64,000 nucleotides of DNA, taken from CAWELS01 sp964468205 (lineage in GTDB: Bacteria > Acidobacteriota > Terriglobia > Bryobacterales > Bryobacteraceae). Position numbers and translations under genes: made by a program. Under the pieces are notes generated by a model that saw only the letters and a list, made by a program, of their open reading frames with translations, had not been told where the DNA came from and did no database searches. Location of the stretch: contig CAYXVG010000036.1 of assembly GCA_964468205.1 (NCBI GenBank), positions 9,497-73,496 of the forward strand, given 5' to 3'. Shown here piece after piece: positions 18,007-27,622 of the stretch; position 1 is the stretch's first letter, and the number at the start of each line of letters is the position of its first letter.

Positions 18007-21000
18007 TCACCGCACCGTGATTGGAACCTCCGGAGACTCCACCCCTGAGATCGCCAGCTTCAGCGGTTGCGTGCCCGCTGCCAATCCTCCCGGCAGCAGC
18101 ACGTTCACCTGATATAAGCCGACGAACCCCGGCGCCAGTCCGCTGAACAGTACCTCGGCGTTCACCCCGCCGATCGTTACATCCGGGCTGGCCACTGTGA
18201 TCTCCAACCCATTCGGACCGGGCCGAACCGGCCCTAGCCCGGTGCAGAAGATCTCCAGCGCCTCTTCCGCGGCCGCCGGCTGCTGGGATGTCAGCTTTCC
18301 CGTTCCGGCCACTAGCACCGCTCCCTCGCCTGTCCCGGGCATGGTGAACACCCCGGGCGCCACGCTGCGGACCGTCACCGGAATGGCTCCCGTCATTCCC
18401 AGCGGCGTCGATACCACCAGCCCCGCCTCGCCCGCCGGAATATCGAGCGGGACCACGAAATTGATCTGCCGGTCGCTGATAAACAGCAGCGGAAGCGCCC
18501 GGCCGTTTAGCAGTATCTGAACGCCGGCAATCGCCGTGGGCAGCGGGAAGCCTGCCACTTGGTTCTCTCCCGCCGACAGGTTCGCTCCGAAGATGGAAGC
18601 CAGCGACCCCGGCGCGAGGAGCGGCGCGAAGCTCGCCGCGTTCACGACTCCATCGGTGGAGGTGGCCGGCGCGCCGGTAGTGAAGATGCTCAGCTCAGGA
18701 AATCCGGCCGCGTCCGCAACCGAGATTCGCAGTTCATTGGTTCCGCTTCCGTCCGGCGTCCATTGGAAACCGGCCAGGCCATCGGAGTTGGTGAGAAGCT
18801 CGGTTGGCTGCACCGACCCATCGCCTGAGGCCGTCGCCCGCAACCGTACGGCCGGGTAGGGCAGATTGTTAATGTCAGTCGCCCGGACTACAACAGGCTC
18901 GGGCAGCGGCTGCCCGGGCGTCGCCGCTTGCTTGTTCCCCGCCAGCGCCTCGAGGCGCAGCAGGCCGGAAAGAGCATCCGCCACTTGAACGCGCGCCTCG
19001 GCCGTCTCATAGCCTCCGCCGGAGACGTCCGCGGTGATAACGTCGACGCCCGCGCGCGCGCCGGTCACGTTGAACACAGCCGCGGTGGCGCCCGCCGGAA
19101 TGCGCACCGAGGAGGGGATCCCGGCCGCGCCGCTCTCGGATCCGAGAAGAACATCGAGGTCCTCTTGTGCAGGCTCCTCGATCGCCACCGTCGCCCCAAC
19201 GGTGGAGCCGGCCAGCAGTCCCGTGGCCGGAAAAAGCGACAGCCCAAGACCGCGACGAATGCGCGTGTCGGCCACTGCGCGGCCATCCGACGCCTGGCTG
19301 TAGAACTGCTCGAACTCACGGCGATAGCGGTCCACCTTCTCGACATCGGCGGGCGAAGGCGGCGTGCCCTCCGCGTGGACGAGCACAAAGGCAAAACGGA
19401 ACGTGCGCTGCGAAACAGTGTGATCCGGACTCCGCCGGCCCTCCGCCGCAATCAGCGCGTCGATTTGGATGTCGCGCCTCTGCCCGTTGAAGTTCACGTT
19501 CTTCTGCGGCATTTGGCTGACATTGAAAATGCTCGGATTCTCCACCACGAACGTGTCCGGGACGTCCCATGGAGCGCGAAGGCCCATCAGATATTGGTCC
19601 AGCGGCGAATATCCTTCCACCGTCGCCACGGTTACGAACCGGCGCGTCGCTTGCGCGTCCACGGGGCATGCGTCCGGAGTGACCTCGCGGTCACAGATGC
19701 GGTTTCCTTCGAGCAGCGACGCCTCCGAGTTGAAGACAAAGCTCCAGTGCGCTCCGTCCCGGCCCAGCATCGGCCGGGCGTCCGGGTCGCCTGGATTTCG
19801 GACGCTGGCAAAAGCGAGAAACAGGTGACCGGCCTCGTGGCCGAGCACCGTCAGCGGCGTATCGCCCGCCGCGAAACGCCGCGCGACAACGGCGTTGGGA
19901 TTCTCCGGATACTGGTTCAGTGGTCCCAGATTGAGAATCGCCTGCAGCCGGCTCTTCGAACCCACGAATTCGCCGAAATCCACCAGCGGATCGCCGATCC
20001 CCTCACGGCGGTTCCGGATCGTGATCTCGAACGCCACCGTGCCCACGTCAGCTTCTATGCCAAGGTTGTTGTAGAAGACAAGATAGTCGTAGGCGTCATC
20101 GCGCTCCTTGAAGAACTTCTGCGACGCCAGTATCACGTCCACTTCTTCGAGAAATGTGAAGCGCTCGGCCACCGTCCCGCTGAACTCATCCGGCGAGCCG
20201 TCCACAAACGAGACTACGCGCGTCGAGCCTTCCCCGCCTCCCGGCGAGATTCCCACCACCGCGCTCACGGTGGTGATCGTTTCATACGCGAAACTGATCC
20301 GCCCGTCCGCCTGTATCGTCACCTGAAACGTCTGCCGCGGGCCGCTGCCAAACGTGCTGAACTCCGGAACGTCAACCCAGGAAACCACTAGCCGGTTCGA
20401 CTCGACCAGCACCCGGACACCGTCGGGCGACCGCGTCGGGTCCAGGTCCCGGAACAGCGGCGCCACGCGCGGCAAACCGCTGGTGAGACGGTCAAGGCTG
20501 CGCGGGCCAATGTCCGTATCGCCGGCCCCCATCGTGATATTGCCGTCGGAGTTGACGTGCACGGAGGAGTGCTCCCGCCCGTAGAAGGGAAAAGAAAAGG
20601 GAAGAGCTATCTCCCGGGTATCGTCGTCACCGAAGCCTTCGATGAGCGTGCCGGCCAGGGCCGCGTTGGCATCATACCCGCCGCCACTGACGCTGAACCG
20701 GTACGATTCCGCGGCGCTGGAGGCTGGCGCGAAAGAAACCGTCTGGTTATCCAGGTCAAAATCGTTGCGGCGGGAGACAACGCCGTCGCCATCTTCCATC
20801 AGAATGAGATCCCCCGCAACCGAAGTCGCAGGCCGCCGCTGATCGCTGGCCCCCGCGGAGAGCGGACCGACACCGCCCCCCCGGCCGGCGCGTTTCTGCT
20901 GCGCCTTGCGGTGCAACTGCACCTCGGCCTGCAACCGGTCGCGATGGGCGCCGCAGGTGCGGGCCACCTCGGCGGCCGAAAGGCTGTTCGCGATAATTGC

Positions 21001-21060
21001 CGCGGCGGCAAGAAATACAACTTGCCTTCGTATCAGTTTTTGGAAGTTGGCGAAGCTCAT
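18007..21060 (-). CDS. Secreted putative metalloprotease with Ig-like and Solibacter-type C-terminal domains
   Basis: The 1017-residue protein has an N-terminal signal region (VVFLAAAAIIANSLSA). A nidogen-like segment follows (LPFSFPFYGREH, VNSDGNI), then a zinc-protease motif in LGHEAGHLFLAF (HEAGH fits HExxH). C-terminal to that are Calx-beta/Ig-like segments and a closing domain (GVVNAASFAPLLAPGS, RQINFVVPLD, FSGLAPGFVGLYQVNV) of the TIGR03437 type. I infer a secreted metallopeptidase, but the third zinc ligand was not identified. It is convergent with the NHL-repeat gene and divergent from the AIM24 gene. Confidence 0.75.
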   Translation of the reverse strand: MSFANFQKLIRRQVVFLAAAAIIANSLSAAEVARTCGAHRDRLQAEVQLHRKAQQKRAGRGGGVGPLSAGASDQRRPATSVAGDLILMEDGDGVVSRRNDFDLDNQTVSFAPASSAAESYRFSVSGGGYDANAALAGTLIEGFGDDDTREIALPFSFPFYGREHSSVHVNSDGNITMGAGDTDIGPRSLDRLTSGLPRVAPLFRDLDPTRSPDGVRVLVESNRLVVSWVDVPEFSTFGSGPRQTFQVTIQADGRISFAYETITTVSAVVGISPGGGEGSTRVVSFVDGSPDEFSGTVAERFTFLEEVDVILASQKFFKERDDAYDYLVFYNNLGIEADVGTVAFEITIRNRREGIGDPLVDFGEFVGSKSRLQAILNLGPLNQYPENPNAVVARRFAAGDTPLTVLGHEAGHLFLAFASVRNPGDPDARPMLGRDGAHWSFVFNSEASLLEGNRICDREVTPDACPVDAQATRRFVTVATVEGYSPLDQYLMGLRAPWDVPDTFVVENPSIFNVSQMPQKNVNFNGQRRDIQIDALIAAEGRRSPDHTVSQRTFRFAFVLVHAEGTPPSPADVEKVDRYRREFEQFYSQASDGRAVADTRIRRGLGLSLFPATGLLAGSTVGATVAIEEPAQEDLDVLLGSESGAAGIPSSVRIPAGATAAVFNVTGARAGVDVITADVSGGGYETAEARVQVADALSGLLRLEALAGNKQAATPGQPLPEPVVVRATDINNLPYPAVRLRATASGDGSVQPTELLTNSDGLAGFQWTPDGSGTNELRISVADAAGFPELSIFTTGAPATSTDGVVNAASFAPLLAPGSLASIFGANLSAGENQVAGFPLPTAIAGVQILLNGRALPLLFISDRQINFVVPLDIPAGEAGLVVSTPLGMTGAIPVTVRSVAPGVFTMPGTGEGAVLVAGTGKLTSQQPAAAEEALEIFCTGLGPVRPGPNGLEITVASPDVTIGGVNAEVLFSGLAPGFVGLYQVNVLLPGGLAAGTQPLKLAISGVESPEVPITVR

Positions 21061-21180
21061 GAGGAAACGGGTACTGCTACCATTTTAGGACAGAGACCTC
21101 ATCAGTGGACGGTGCTCCGCGCCTTTTCGGGTACCGGCGGAGCCTGCCCGGTCTCGATACCGAGGAGGAAGTTACAAAAA

Positions 21181-22044
21181 ATGCCATTCTGCACAAGCTG
21201 TGGGACTGAGTACGCCGACGACGCGAGATTCTGTGCCGGGTGTGGGGCCTCGATCGCCTCTGGCGGAGCGTCCGCAGTGGTCGTCACGGCCCCGCCAGAG
21301 CCCGTTGAATACACTATCCAGGGTGACAATCTTCAGGTGGCGCGCATTCGTCTCAAACCGGGTCAGGAGGTCTACGCCGAGGCTGGCAAGATGGTCTACA
21401 AATCGGCTTCGGTCCAATGGGACACCCGCATGACAGGAGAAACCCTTGGCGACAAAATTTGGGGCGCCGTGAAGCGGAAACTCAGCGGAGAATCCCTCTT
21501 CATGACCTACTTCCGAACCTCCAGCAGCGGCGAGGTCGGTTTCGCGGGTGACTACCCAGGCTGCATCCAGGCCCGCGATCTCGCCCCCGGCGAAAGCATC
21601 CTCGTGCAACGCGACAGCTTCATCTGCGCTCAGACGACGGTCAACCTCAGCATCGCTCTGGTCAAGAAGCTCGGCGCCGGCTTCTTCGGCGGCGAAGGCT
21701 TCATCCTGCAGAAACTCACCGGCCCCGGGCTCATCTTCATTCACGGCGGCGGCGACTTCATCGAATTTGATCTCAAGGCCGGCGAAGTCATCCAGGTCGA
21801 CACCGGTTGCATCGTCGGCTTTGACAGCACCGTGCAATATGACATTCAACTCGCCGGCGGCATCAAAACGGCGATCTTCGGCGGAGAAGGACTCTTTCTC
21901 GCCACCATGACCGGGCCGGGAAAAGTACTCATCCAGAGCATGACCCTCGAGAAACTCCGCCGCGGTCTGGCCCCAGGCAAGACCGGCGGCGACGAACGCG
22001 GGCCCCTCGAATCCCTTTCCGGCCTTTTCCGCAGCGAAGTCTAG
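21181..22044 (+). CDS. AIM24-family protein with N-terminal zinc ribbon
   Basis: The 287-residue protein starts with a zinc ribbon (CTSCG then CAGCG, spaced as in double-CxxC ribbons). An AIM24/TIGR00266-type beta-rich domain follows (QVARIRLKPGQEVYAEAGKM, GEGFILQKLTGPG, GGGDFIEFDL). The start at 21181 is set by a strong GAGGAGGAAG ribosome-binding site about 9 bases upstream; the frame is open further upstream but lacks conservation. Bacterial AIM24 proteins have no firmly established role. No signal peptide or membrane segment is seen. Confidence 0.85.
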   Translation: MPFCTSCGTEYADDARFCAGCGASIASGGASAVVVTAPPEPVEYTIQGDNLQVARIRLKPGQEVYAEAGKMVYKSASVQWDTRMTGETLGDKIWGAVKRKLSGESLFMTYFRTSSSGEVGFAGDYPGCIQARDLAPGESILVQRDSFICAQTTVNLSIALVKKLGAGFFGGEGFILQKLTGPGLIFIHGGGDFIEFDLKAGEVIQVDTGCIVGFDSTVQYDIQLAGGIKTAIFGGEGLFLATMTGPGKVLIQSMTLEKLRRGLAPGKTGGDERGPLESLSGLFRSEV

Positions 22045-22270
22045 GCGATGGCGCGAACCCTGGCGTCCCCAGCCGCGTTCGCGCTTCCCTCGCTCTATGA
22101 ACCGCTCCTACTCCTGCGCTTGGCGGGTTTGCCGCCCTCCTGTCCCGGTGAACTCGGTGCAAATCCTTAGTTCTTCCCTGGCTTCTACTTAGTAGTCCTG
22201 GAACCATCTCTTCTAGTATCAGACCCTAAACCGGACCAACATATCCGCCGATTCAACTAAGTGAGAGTCA

Positions 22271-23461
22271 ATGTCCGACGTACCACAATCCGGTTCAGAC
22301 CAGGCCCCGGAACCGCAATCCGGTGACCGCTCCAGCAGCGTCGAGCATGCCGGCGCCCGGTTCCTCGCCAGCCTGAATCACGATGTCCGGACCCCCCTCA
22401 GCGGGATTGTCGGTATGACGGATCTGCTCGAGGAAACGGAACTAAACGAGGAGCAGCAAGAGTACGTATCCACGACTCGGTTGTGCGCGGACCAACTTCT
22501 CGAGCTTCTCAATTCCGCCCTGGAATACGCCTCGCTTGCTTCCGGCGCGGTGAAGATCCAGCCGGCGGAGCTACACCTGCCGCAGTTGCTCCAAGCCGTC
22601 ATCGAGGAGTTTGCTCCGAAGGCTGAAGCCAAGGGCTTGAAGATCCGCGGTTCGTTCCCAAACCTTCCCGGTACCGTCATCTGTGACGAATTGCGGCTCC
22701 GCCAGGCTGTCAAGCCGCTGGTCGCCAACGCGGTGAAATTCACTCACGATGGAGAAGTCGAAATCTCGGCCGCGATCCAGGGCGATCCTGCTGCAGCTTC
22801 GGCACTTCTTGCCATCACGGTCCGCGACACCGGCATCGGCATTCCGAAGGACAAATTGGAGGCGATCTTCGAGTCGTTCCGGCAGCTCGAAAGCGGACTC
22901 TCGCGCAGCTATGCCGGGATGGGCCTGGGTCTCGCCGTGGGTCGCAAACTTGCGGAAATGATGGGCGGCGGAATCTCGGTCGAGAGCGAACCCGGCCAGG
23001 GCAGTGTTTTCCGGCTCGACGTCCCGGTTTCGCTGCCGGCCCCGCCCGAGGCCGATCCTATCGAGGATGCCGCCGGCGTTGCGTCCGGCGAGGACAACCG
23101 TCCCTTCGTGCTCCTTGTCGACGATAATGACGTAGCCCGCCGCGTTGTAAAGCATATTCTCAATCGGGCCAACTATCGGATTGATTGCGCCGAGGACGGG
23201 GAGAGCGGTATCGCCGCCGCCCGCGAACACTGCTACGATCTAATCTTGATGGACCTGCAGATGCCCGGGGTCGACGGCATGGAGGCGACCGAGAGAATCC
23301 GCCGGATGAACGGCTACCGTACTACACCCATCCTTGCCCTCACGGCCAACTACTCCGAGGAGTTCGTCCGCGAGTGCAATGAGGTCGGCTTTGACGGTTT
23401 CCTCTCCAAACCGATCCAGCGGGACAAGCTCGTGGAAGAGCTTGACCGCCGCCTCCGCTAG
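22271..23461 (+). CDS. Hybrid histidine kinase with C-terminal receiver
   Basis: The 396-residue protein has a HisKA domain whose phospho-acceptor is His37 in LASLNHDVRTPLSGIVG. A HATPase_c domain follows, with VRDTGIGIPKDKLEAIFESF and GLGLAVGRKLAEMMGG. A receiver domain begins near residue 279 (LLVDDNDVARRV), with acceptor Asp328 in LILMDLQMPGVDG and Lys in LSKP. There is no membrane segment and no sensor domain, so it is soluble and probably needs a partner for input. The output partner is not next to it; the downstream gene is secA. Confidence 0.92.
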   Translation: MSDVPQSGSDQAPEPQSGDRSSSVEHAGARFLASLNHDVRTPLSGIVGMTDLLEETELNEEQQEYVSTTRLCADQLLELLNSALEYASLASGAVKIQPAELHLPQLLQAVIEEFAPKAEAKGLKIRGSFPNLPGTVICDELRLRQAVKPLVANAVKFTHDGEVEISAAIQGDPAAASALLAITVRDTGIGIPKDKLEAIFESFRQLESGLSRSYAGMGLGLAVGRKLAEMMGGGISVESEPGQGSVFRLDVPVSLPAPPEADPIEDAAGVASGEDNRPFVLLVDDNDVARRVVKHILNRANYRIDCAEDGESGIAAAREHCYDLILMDLQMPGVDGMEATERIRRMNGYRTTPILALTANYSEEFVRECNEVGFDGFLSKPIQRDKLVEELDRRLR

Positions 23462-23542
23462 CCGGTCCTCGCCCGAAAAGGCCTATTCTTTCAGCGAATC
23501 GCAACACCCTGTGGAGTACAATTAAATAGAGTTCCCCCGAAT

Positions 23543-26353
23543 ATGTTGGATGCGATCCTCGCCAAGATTTTTGGCACGAAAAACGAGCGCGAACTAAAGG
23601 TCATGCAGCCCACGGTGGCTGCGATCAACGGCCTCGAACCGCAAATCGAAAAACTCTCCGACGCCGAGCTCGCCGCCAAGACCAACGAATTCAAGGAAAA
23701 ACTCAGCCAGGGCGCAACTCTTGACGACCTTCTGGTGGAAGCGTTTGCCGTCGCCCGCGAGGCCGGCCGGCGCAAGCTTGGAATGCGCCACTATGACGTC
23801 CAGCTCATCGGCGGCATCGTCCTCCACCAAGGCAAAATCGCCGAAATGAAGACCGGTGAAGGAAAAACGCTCGTCGCAACTCTTCCCGTGTACCTCAACG
23901 CCCTCGGCGGGAAGGGTGTGCACGTCATCACCGTTAACGACTACCTGGCCAAACGCGACGCGGAATGGATGGGCCGCCTTTACAGGGCGCTTGGCATGAA
24001 TGTCGGCGTGATCGTTCACGACCTCTCCGACGCCGAGCGCCGCGCCGCCTACGGCAGCGATATCACCTACGGTACCAACAACGAATTCGGCTTCGACTAT
24101 CTGCGCGACAACATGAAGTTCCGTATCGAGGACTGTGTGCAGAGAGAGTACAACTTCGCCATCGTCGACGAAGTCGACTCCATCCTCATCGACGAAGCCA
24201 GAACGCCGCTCATCATCTCGGGCCCGAGCGAGGAGTCTACCGACAAGTACTACCGCATCAACGGCATCATCCCGAAGCTCGAGCGCGGCGAGGAGATCGA
24301 CGGCAAGGAACCCGGCGAAAAGTTCTACACCGGCGATTACACCGTCGACGAGAAACACCGCAGCGTCGCTCTCACCGAGGAAGGCGCTCTGAAGGTGGAG
24401 AAGCTGCTCAACCGCCCCGGACTCTTCGAGGGTGGTGACATCGAGTCCTTCACCATTCGCCACCACGTCGAGCAGGCGCTTAAGGCCCACGTGCTCTTTC
24501 ATCGCGACAAGGACTACCTTGTTAACGACGGGCAGGTCATCATCGTCGACGAATTCACCGGCCGCCTCATGCCGGGCCGCCGTTGGAGCGACGGCCTCCA
24601 CCAGGCCGTCGAAGCCAAGGAAGGCGTGAAGATCGAGCGCGAAAATCAAACGCTCGCCACCGTCACCTTCCAGAATTTCTTCCGCATGTACGACAAGCTC
24701 GCCGGCATGACCGGTACGGCCATGACCGAGGCCGCCGAGTTTGGAAAAACCTACAAACTCGACGTCGTCGAGATCCCAACCAACCGCGACCTCATTCGCG
24801 TGGAACACTCCGACGTCGTCTATCGCACTCAGGAAGAGAAGTGGCGCAACGGGGCCAAGGAAATCGCCGAGTACAACAAACAGGGCCGCCCGGTGCTAGT
24901 TGGTACGGTCTCCGTAGAGAAGTCCGAGACGCTATCGAAGATACTCAAACGCATGGGCGTGAAGCATGAGGTGCTAAACGCCAAGAATCATGCCCGAGAG
25001 GCGCACATCGTCGCCCAGGCCGGGCGCAAGGGCGCGGTCACGGTCTCCACCAACATGGCCGGCCGCGGTACCGACATTCTCCTGGGCGGCAATCCGGAAT
25101 ACCTCGCCGAAGAGAAGCTGCGGAAGGCCGGAAAAACCCGCGCCGACATCAGCGAAGAGGAATGGAAAGAGATCTTCGAGCCGATCAAGGAAGAAATCGC
25201 CCGCGAGCACGAGGAAGTGGTCCGGCTCGGCGGTCTGCATATTGTCGGTACCGAACGCCACGAGTCCCGCCGCATCGACAACCAGCTTCGCGGGCGCGCC
25301 GGCCGCCAGGGAGACCCCGGCAGCTCCCGCTTCTACCTCTCGCTCCAGGACGACCTCCTGCGCATCTTCGGCGGTGATCGCATTCAGGGCCTGATGCTCC
25401 GCCTCGGTATGGAAGAAGACGTGCCCATCGAGTCCGGTCTCATAACCCGGCGCATCGCCAAGGCCCAGGAGGCCGTCGAGGCGCAGAACTTCGCCGCCCG
25501 CAAACACCTGCTCGAATACGACGACGTGATGAACAAGCAGCGCGGCTATGTCTACTCCATGCGCCGCGCCCTACTAGCCGGAAAGGACATGCGCGAGCGC
25601 GTCATGGAGATGGTCAACAACATCACCGACTCGCTGCTTGACACCTACTGCGCCGAAAACCGAAAGCCTCACGAATGGGATTTCTCGGCCATGCAAACCG
25701 ATGTCTTGAGCCAGTTCGGCGTCAAGATCGTGCCTGAGGAACTCGAAAATCTGACCCGGCCCGAGATCCGCGAGGCCCTGTTTGCCAAGCTCGAAAAGAA
25801 ATACGCCGAAAAGGAAAAGCAGATCCCGCCCGATATCCTCCGCGAGACCGAGCGGCTCGTCATGCTCACCGTCATCGACAACCAGTGGAAAGACAACCTC
25901 CTGTCGATGGACCACCTCAAGGAAGGCATCGGCCTGCGCGGCTACGGACAGAAGGATCCGCTCATCGAGTACAAAAAGGAGTCCTTCAAGCTGTTCAACG
26001 AAATGCTGGACCGGATCGAGGACGAAACCATCCGTATCCTCTATTTCCTCCAGCCCGCCGAACCGGCAGCTCCGGTGATTCGCCGGCCCCCGCAGCCGCG
26101 GCCCGATGAGAACGAAGGGGAACTCGTCGGCGTCGCCGCGCGTCAACAAAACCAGGCGGCCGGAAATTCGATTACCGAGTTCACCCGCACCATCCAGCGA
26201 AAGAAACAGCGCGAGCTCGAGCAGGCGCAGCTCGTTGGGGGAGAAAAGGCCGACTCCGCACAGCAGCAGGTGATAAAAGGTAAAAAGGTCGGACGAAACG
26301 AGCCGTGCCCCTGCGGAAGCGGAAAAAAATTCAAAAAATGTTGCGGAAGATAG
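23543..26353 (+). CDS. secA: Preprotein translocase ATPase SecA
   Basis: The 936-residue protein is a complete SecA. It has Walker A in MKTGEGKTLVA, the DEAD-type DEVDSILIDEARTPLI, VGTVSVEKSE, NMAGRGTDILLGGN and RLGGLHIVGTERHESRRIDN-type motifs (shown in part), and a C-terminal zinc-binding tail CPCGSGKKFKKCC that contacts SecB and lipids. It is the motor of the Sec export pathway at the inner membrane. No convincing ribosome-binding site precedes the ATG. The last 16 bases overlap the start of the next gene, so translation of the two is linked. Confidence 0.98.
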   Translation: MLDAILAKIFGTKNERELKVMQPTVAAINGLEPQIEKLSDAELAAKTNEFKEKLSQGATLDDLLVEAFAVAREAGRRKLGMRHYDVQLIGGIVLHQGKIAEMKTGEGKTLVATLPVYLNALGGKGVHVITVNDYLAKRDAEWMGRLYRALGMNVGVIVHDLSDAERRAAYGSDITYGTNNEFGFDYLRDNMKFRIEDCVQREYNFAIVDEVDSILIDEARTPLIISGPSEESTDKYYRINGIIPKLERGEEIDGKEPGEKFYTGDYTVDEKHRSVALTEEGALKVEKLLNRPGLFEGGDIESFTIRHHVEQALKAHVLFHRDKDYLVNDGQVIIVDEFTGRLMPGRRWSDGLHQAVEAKEGVKIERENQTLATVTFQNFFRMYDKLAGMTGTAMTEAAEFGKTYKLDVVEIPTNRDLIRVEHSDVVYRTQEEKWRNGAKEIAEYNKQGRPVLVGTVSVEKSETLSKILKRMGVKHEVLNAKNHAREAHIVAQAGRKGAVTVSTNMAGRGTDILLGGNPEYLAEEKLRKAGKTRADISEEEWKEIFEPIKEEIAREHEEVVRLGGLHIVGTERHESRRIDNQLRGRAGRQGDPGSSRFYLSLQDDLLRIFGGDRIQGLMLRLGMEEDVPIESGLITRRIAKAQEAVEAQNFAARKHLLEYDDVMNKQRGYVYSMRRALLAGKDMRERVMEMVNNITDSLLDTYCAENRKPHEWDFSAMQTDVLSQFGVKIVPEELENLTRPEIREALFAKLEKKYAEKEKQIPPDILRETERLVMLTVIDNQWKDNLLSMDHLKEGIGLRGYGQKDPLIEYKKESFKLFNEMLDRIEDETIRILYFLQPAEPAAPVIRRPPQPRPDENEGELVGVAARQQNQAAGNSITEFTRTIQRKKQRELEQAQLVGGEKADSAQQQVIKGKKVGRNEPCPCGSGKKFKKCCGR

Positions 26354-27318
26354 TCTTTTTCACCGCCCTCGTCCTCGGCGCCAGCGCTAGTGCTTGGTCC
26401 GCGATCTGGCCCGAGGAGTTCTTTGGATACACGAGGGTAGCCGTTGAGCCGGCTTCACCCGGTGACGAGCCCGTCTGGGAAGAATACGGTTTCGAAGCGG
26501 GCGAGAACGCACGCTATGCCCTTGATGGCAAGGAGTTTAGAGGAACGGCCTTCCGCTTTGCCGATGCGACCAGCGCCAGGGCCGTTTACCTGTGGAAAAA
26601 ACCAAGCGACGCTCAACCCGCCGACTTGACCGGGCTGTCGGTTCAATGGAACGACGGCGCCTATTTCGCCCACGGCAACTATGTCTTTCGTTTTGAAGGC
26701 TTTAAGCCAAGCGTTGAGCAGGTTGTCGGCCAGCTTCTCATTGTCCCCCTGCTCGAACAATCGCCTCTCCCGTCGTGGACGGAGTATGTCCCGGAAGAAC
26801 ATCGTATCGAGGATTCACGCCGCTTCATTACCGGCCCGGAAGGTCTCGAACAGTTCGAGCCGCGGGTACCCCCGTCCGTCGTCGGATTTCACTATGGCCC
26901 GGAAGCCGAAATCGCCACATACTCGACTCCGGCCGGGCCCCTTAAACTCACCGTCTTTAACTACCCAACTCCTCACATCGCTCGGGAGCGTCTGGCCGAG
27001 TTCCGCATGCTCGACGGGGCCATCGTCAAGCGGGCCGGTCCCATGCTCGCCGTCGTCTTCGATCCGCCGGACCCCGACGCAGCCCAAAAACTCCTCGCCC
27101 GCGTGAACTACCGGGCCAATATTACTTGGGACGAGTACAGCTTCAAGCGCGAACCGACCCTCCCCGAAGTCATCCTCACCGCTTTTCTGTTCATCGGCGG
27201 GCTCTTTCTGATGGCTCTCATTTTTGGAGCCCTCTTCGGCGGGCTGAAGTTCCGTCGCAGACATGAGGGCGCGGTCCAGGAAGACCCGATGATCATGCTC
27301 CATCTCGACGACAGATAA
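26338..27318 (+). CDS. Secreted/membrane DUF6599-like protein
   Basis: The ATG at 26338 lies inside the 3' end of secA and gives a 326-residue protein with a signal peptide (LRKIVFFTALVLGASASAWS). An alpha/beta region of unknown function follows, then a C-terminal membrane helix near residues 280-300 (FLFIGGLFLMALIFGALFGG) and a short basic cytoplasmic tail. It resembles the DUF6599 family known mainly from Acidobacteriota; the function is unknown. Overlap with secA suggests translational coupling. The start 33 bases further upstream was rejected because it would bury the signal peptide. Confidence 0.72.
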   Translation: MLRKIVFFTALVLGASASAWSAIWPEEFFGYTRVAVEPASPGDEPVWEEYGFEAGENARYALDGKEFRGTAFRFADATSARAVYLWKKPSDAQPADLTGLSVQWNDGAYFAHGNYVFRFEGFKPSVEQVVGQLLIVPLLEQSPLPSWTEYVPEEHRIEDSRRFITGPEGLEQFEPRVPPSVVGFHYGPEAEIATYSTPAGPLKLTVFNYPTPHIARERLAEFRMLDGAIVKRAGPMLAVVFDPPDPDAAQKLLARVNYRANITWDEYSFKREPTLPEVILTAFLFIGGLFLMALIFGALFGGLKFRRRHEGAVQEDPMIMLHLDDR

Positions 27319-27466
27319 CCCATGATCTTTCTCTGTCTTAGCGCGAAACCCGGTTGCTGCCGGCCACTACCTGGCGGCTTTTCCACCGGCTGTTGAAAAA
27401 ACAGAAGACGTCTAAACTGTTTTAGTTCTGCGGCTTACGGGAACGATCTTTTGCCGCGTTTTCCTC

Positions 27467-27495
27467 TTGACTTCCGTGCTGACTGGCCCTAAACT
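27467..27495 (+). promoter_or_regulatory. Sigma-70-type promoter for the candidate small RNA
   Basis: TTGACT at 27467-27472 and TAAACT at 27490-27495 are separated by exactly 17 bases, one mismatch from the -35 consensus and two from the -10 consensus. Transcription would begin near 27501-27503. It lies in a gap with no protein gene and points at the terminator at 27586-27622. Confidence 0.6.
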
Positions 27496-27500
27496 CCAAG

Positions 27501-27622
27501 ACACATACAGGTTTTGGCGGTTGCAACATGCCGTCGAATCTGATTCTCCCAATGAACATCAGCCCTGGTAAAACAGGGTAGAAGTCGAAATGCCCACCCT
27601 TCGCGGTGGGCATTTCGTTTTT
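27501..27622 (+). ncRNA. Candidate structured small RNA or leader, about 120 nt
   Basis: It is bounded by the promoter at 27467-27495 and a perfect intrinsic terminator. Inside are two adjoining hairpins: CTGAT/ATCAG (27540-27544 with 27558-27562) and CCCTG/CAGGG (27563-27567 with 27574-27578, six-base loop). A weak four-base hairpin lies at 27518-27533. A further inverted repeat, CCAAGAC/GTTTTGG (27496-27517), straddles the predicted start and may be DNA-level. A 17-codon reading frame (27528-27581) with a weak GGCGG upstream could encode a leader peptide. It does not resemble 6S, SRP, RNase P or tmRNA as far as I can judge. Confidence 0.5.
27586..27622 (+). terminator. Strong intrinsic terminator
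   Basis: A perfect 13-base-pair stem (27586-27598 with 27605-27617) closes a six-base loop and is followed directly by TTTTT at 27618-27622. This is the clearest Rho-independent terminator in the window. It cannot serve the gene ending at 27318 neatly, being nearly 270 bases away, so it more likely ends the small transcript. Confidence 0.88.

Noticed and set aside
20557..21180. Upstream extension of the AIM24 frame
   Set aside because: A strong ribosome-binding site and the zinc ribbon both place the start at 21181; the extension is antisense to the metalloprotease N-terminus.
22045..22270. Possible tRNA or riboswitch in the gap before the hybrid kinase
   Set aside because: A GGTGCAAATCC-like string recalls a T-loop but no acceptor stem or cloverleaf can be formed around it.
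27528..27581. A 17-codon reading frame inside the candidate small RNA
   Set aside because: It has only a weak GGCGG upstream and no family match is possible at that length, so it is noted in the RNA entry but not called as a gene.
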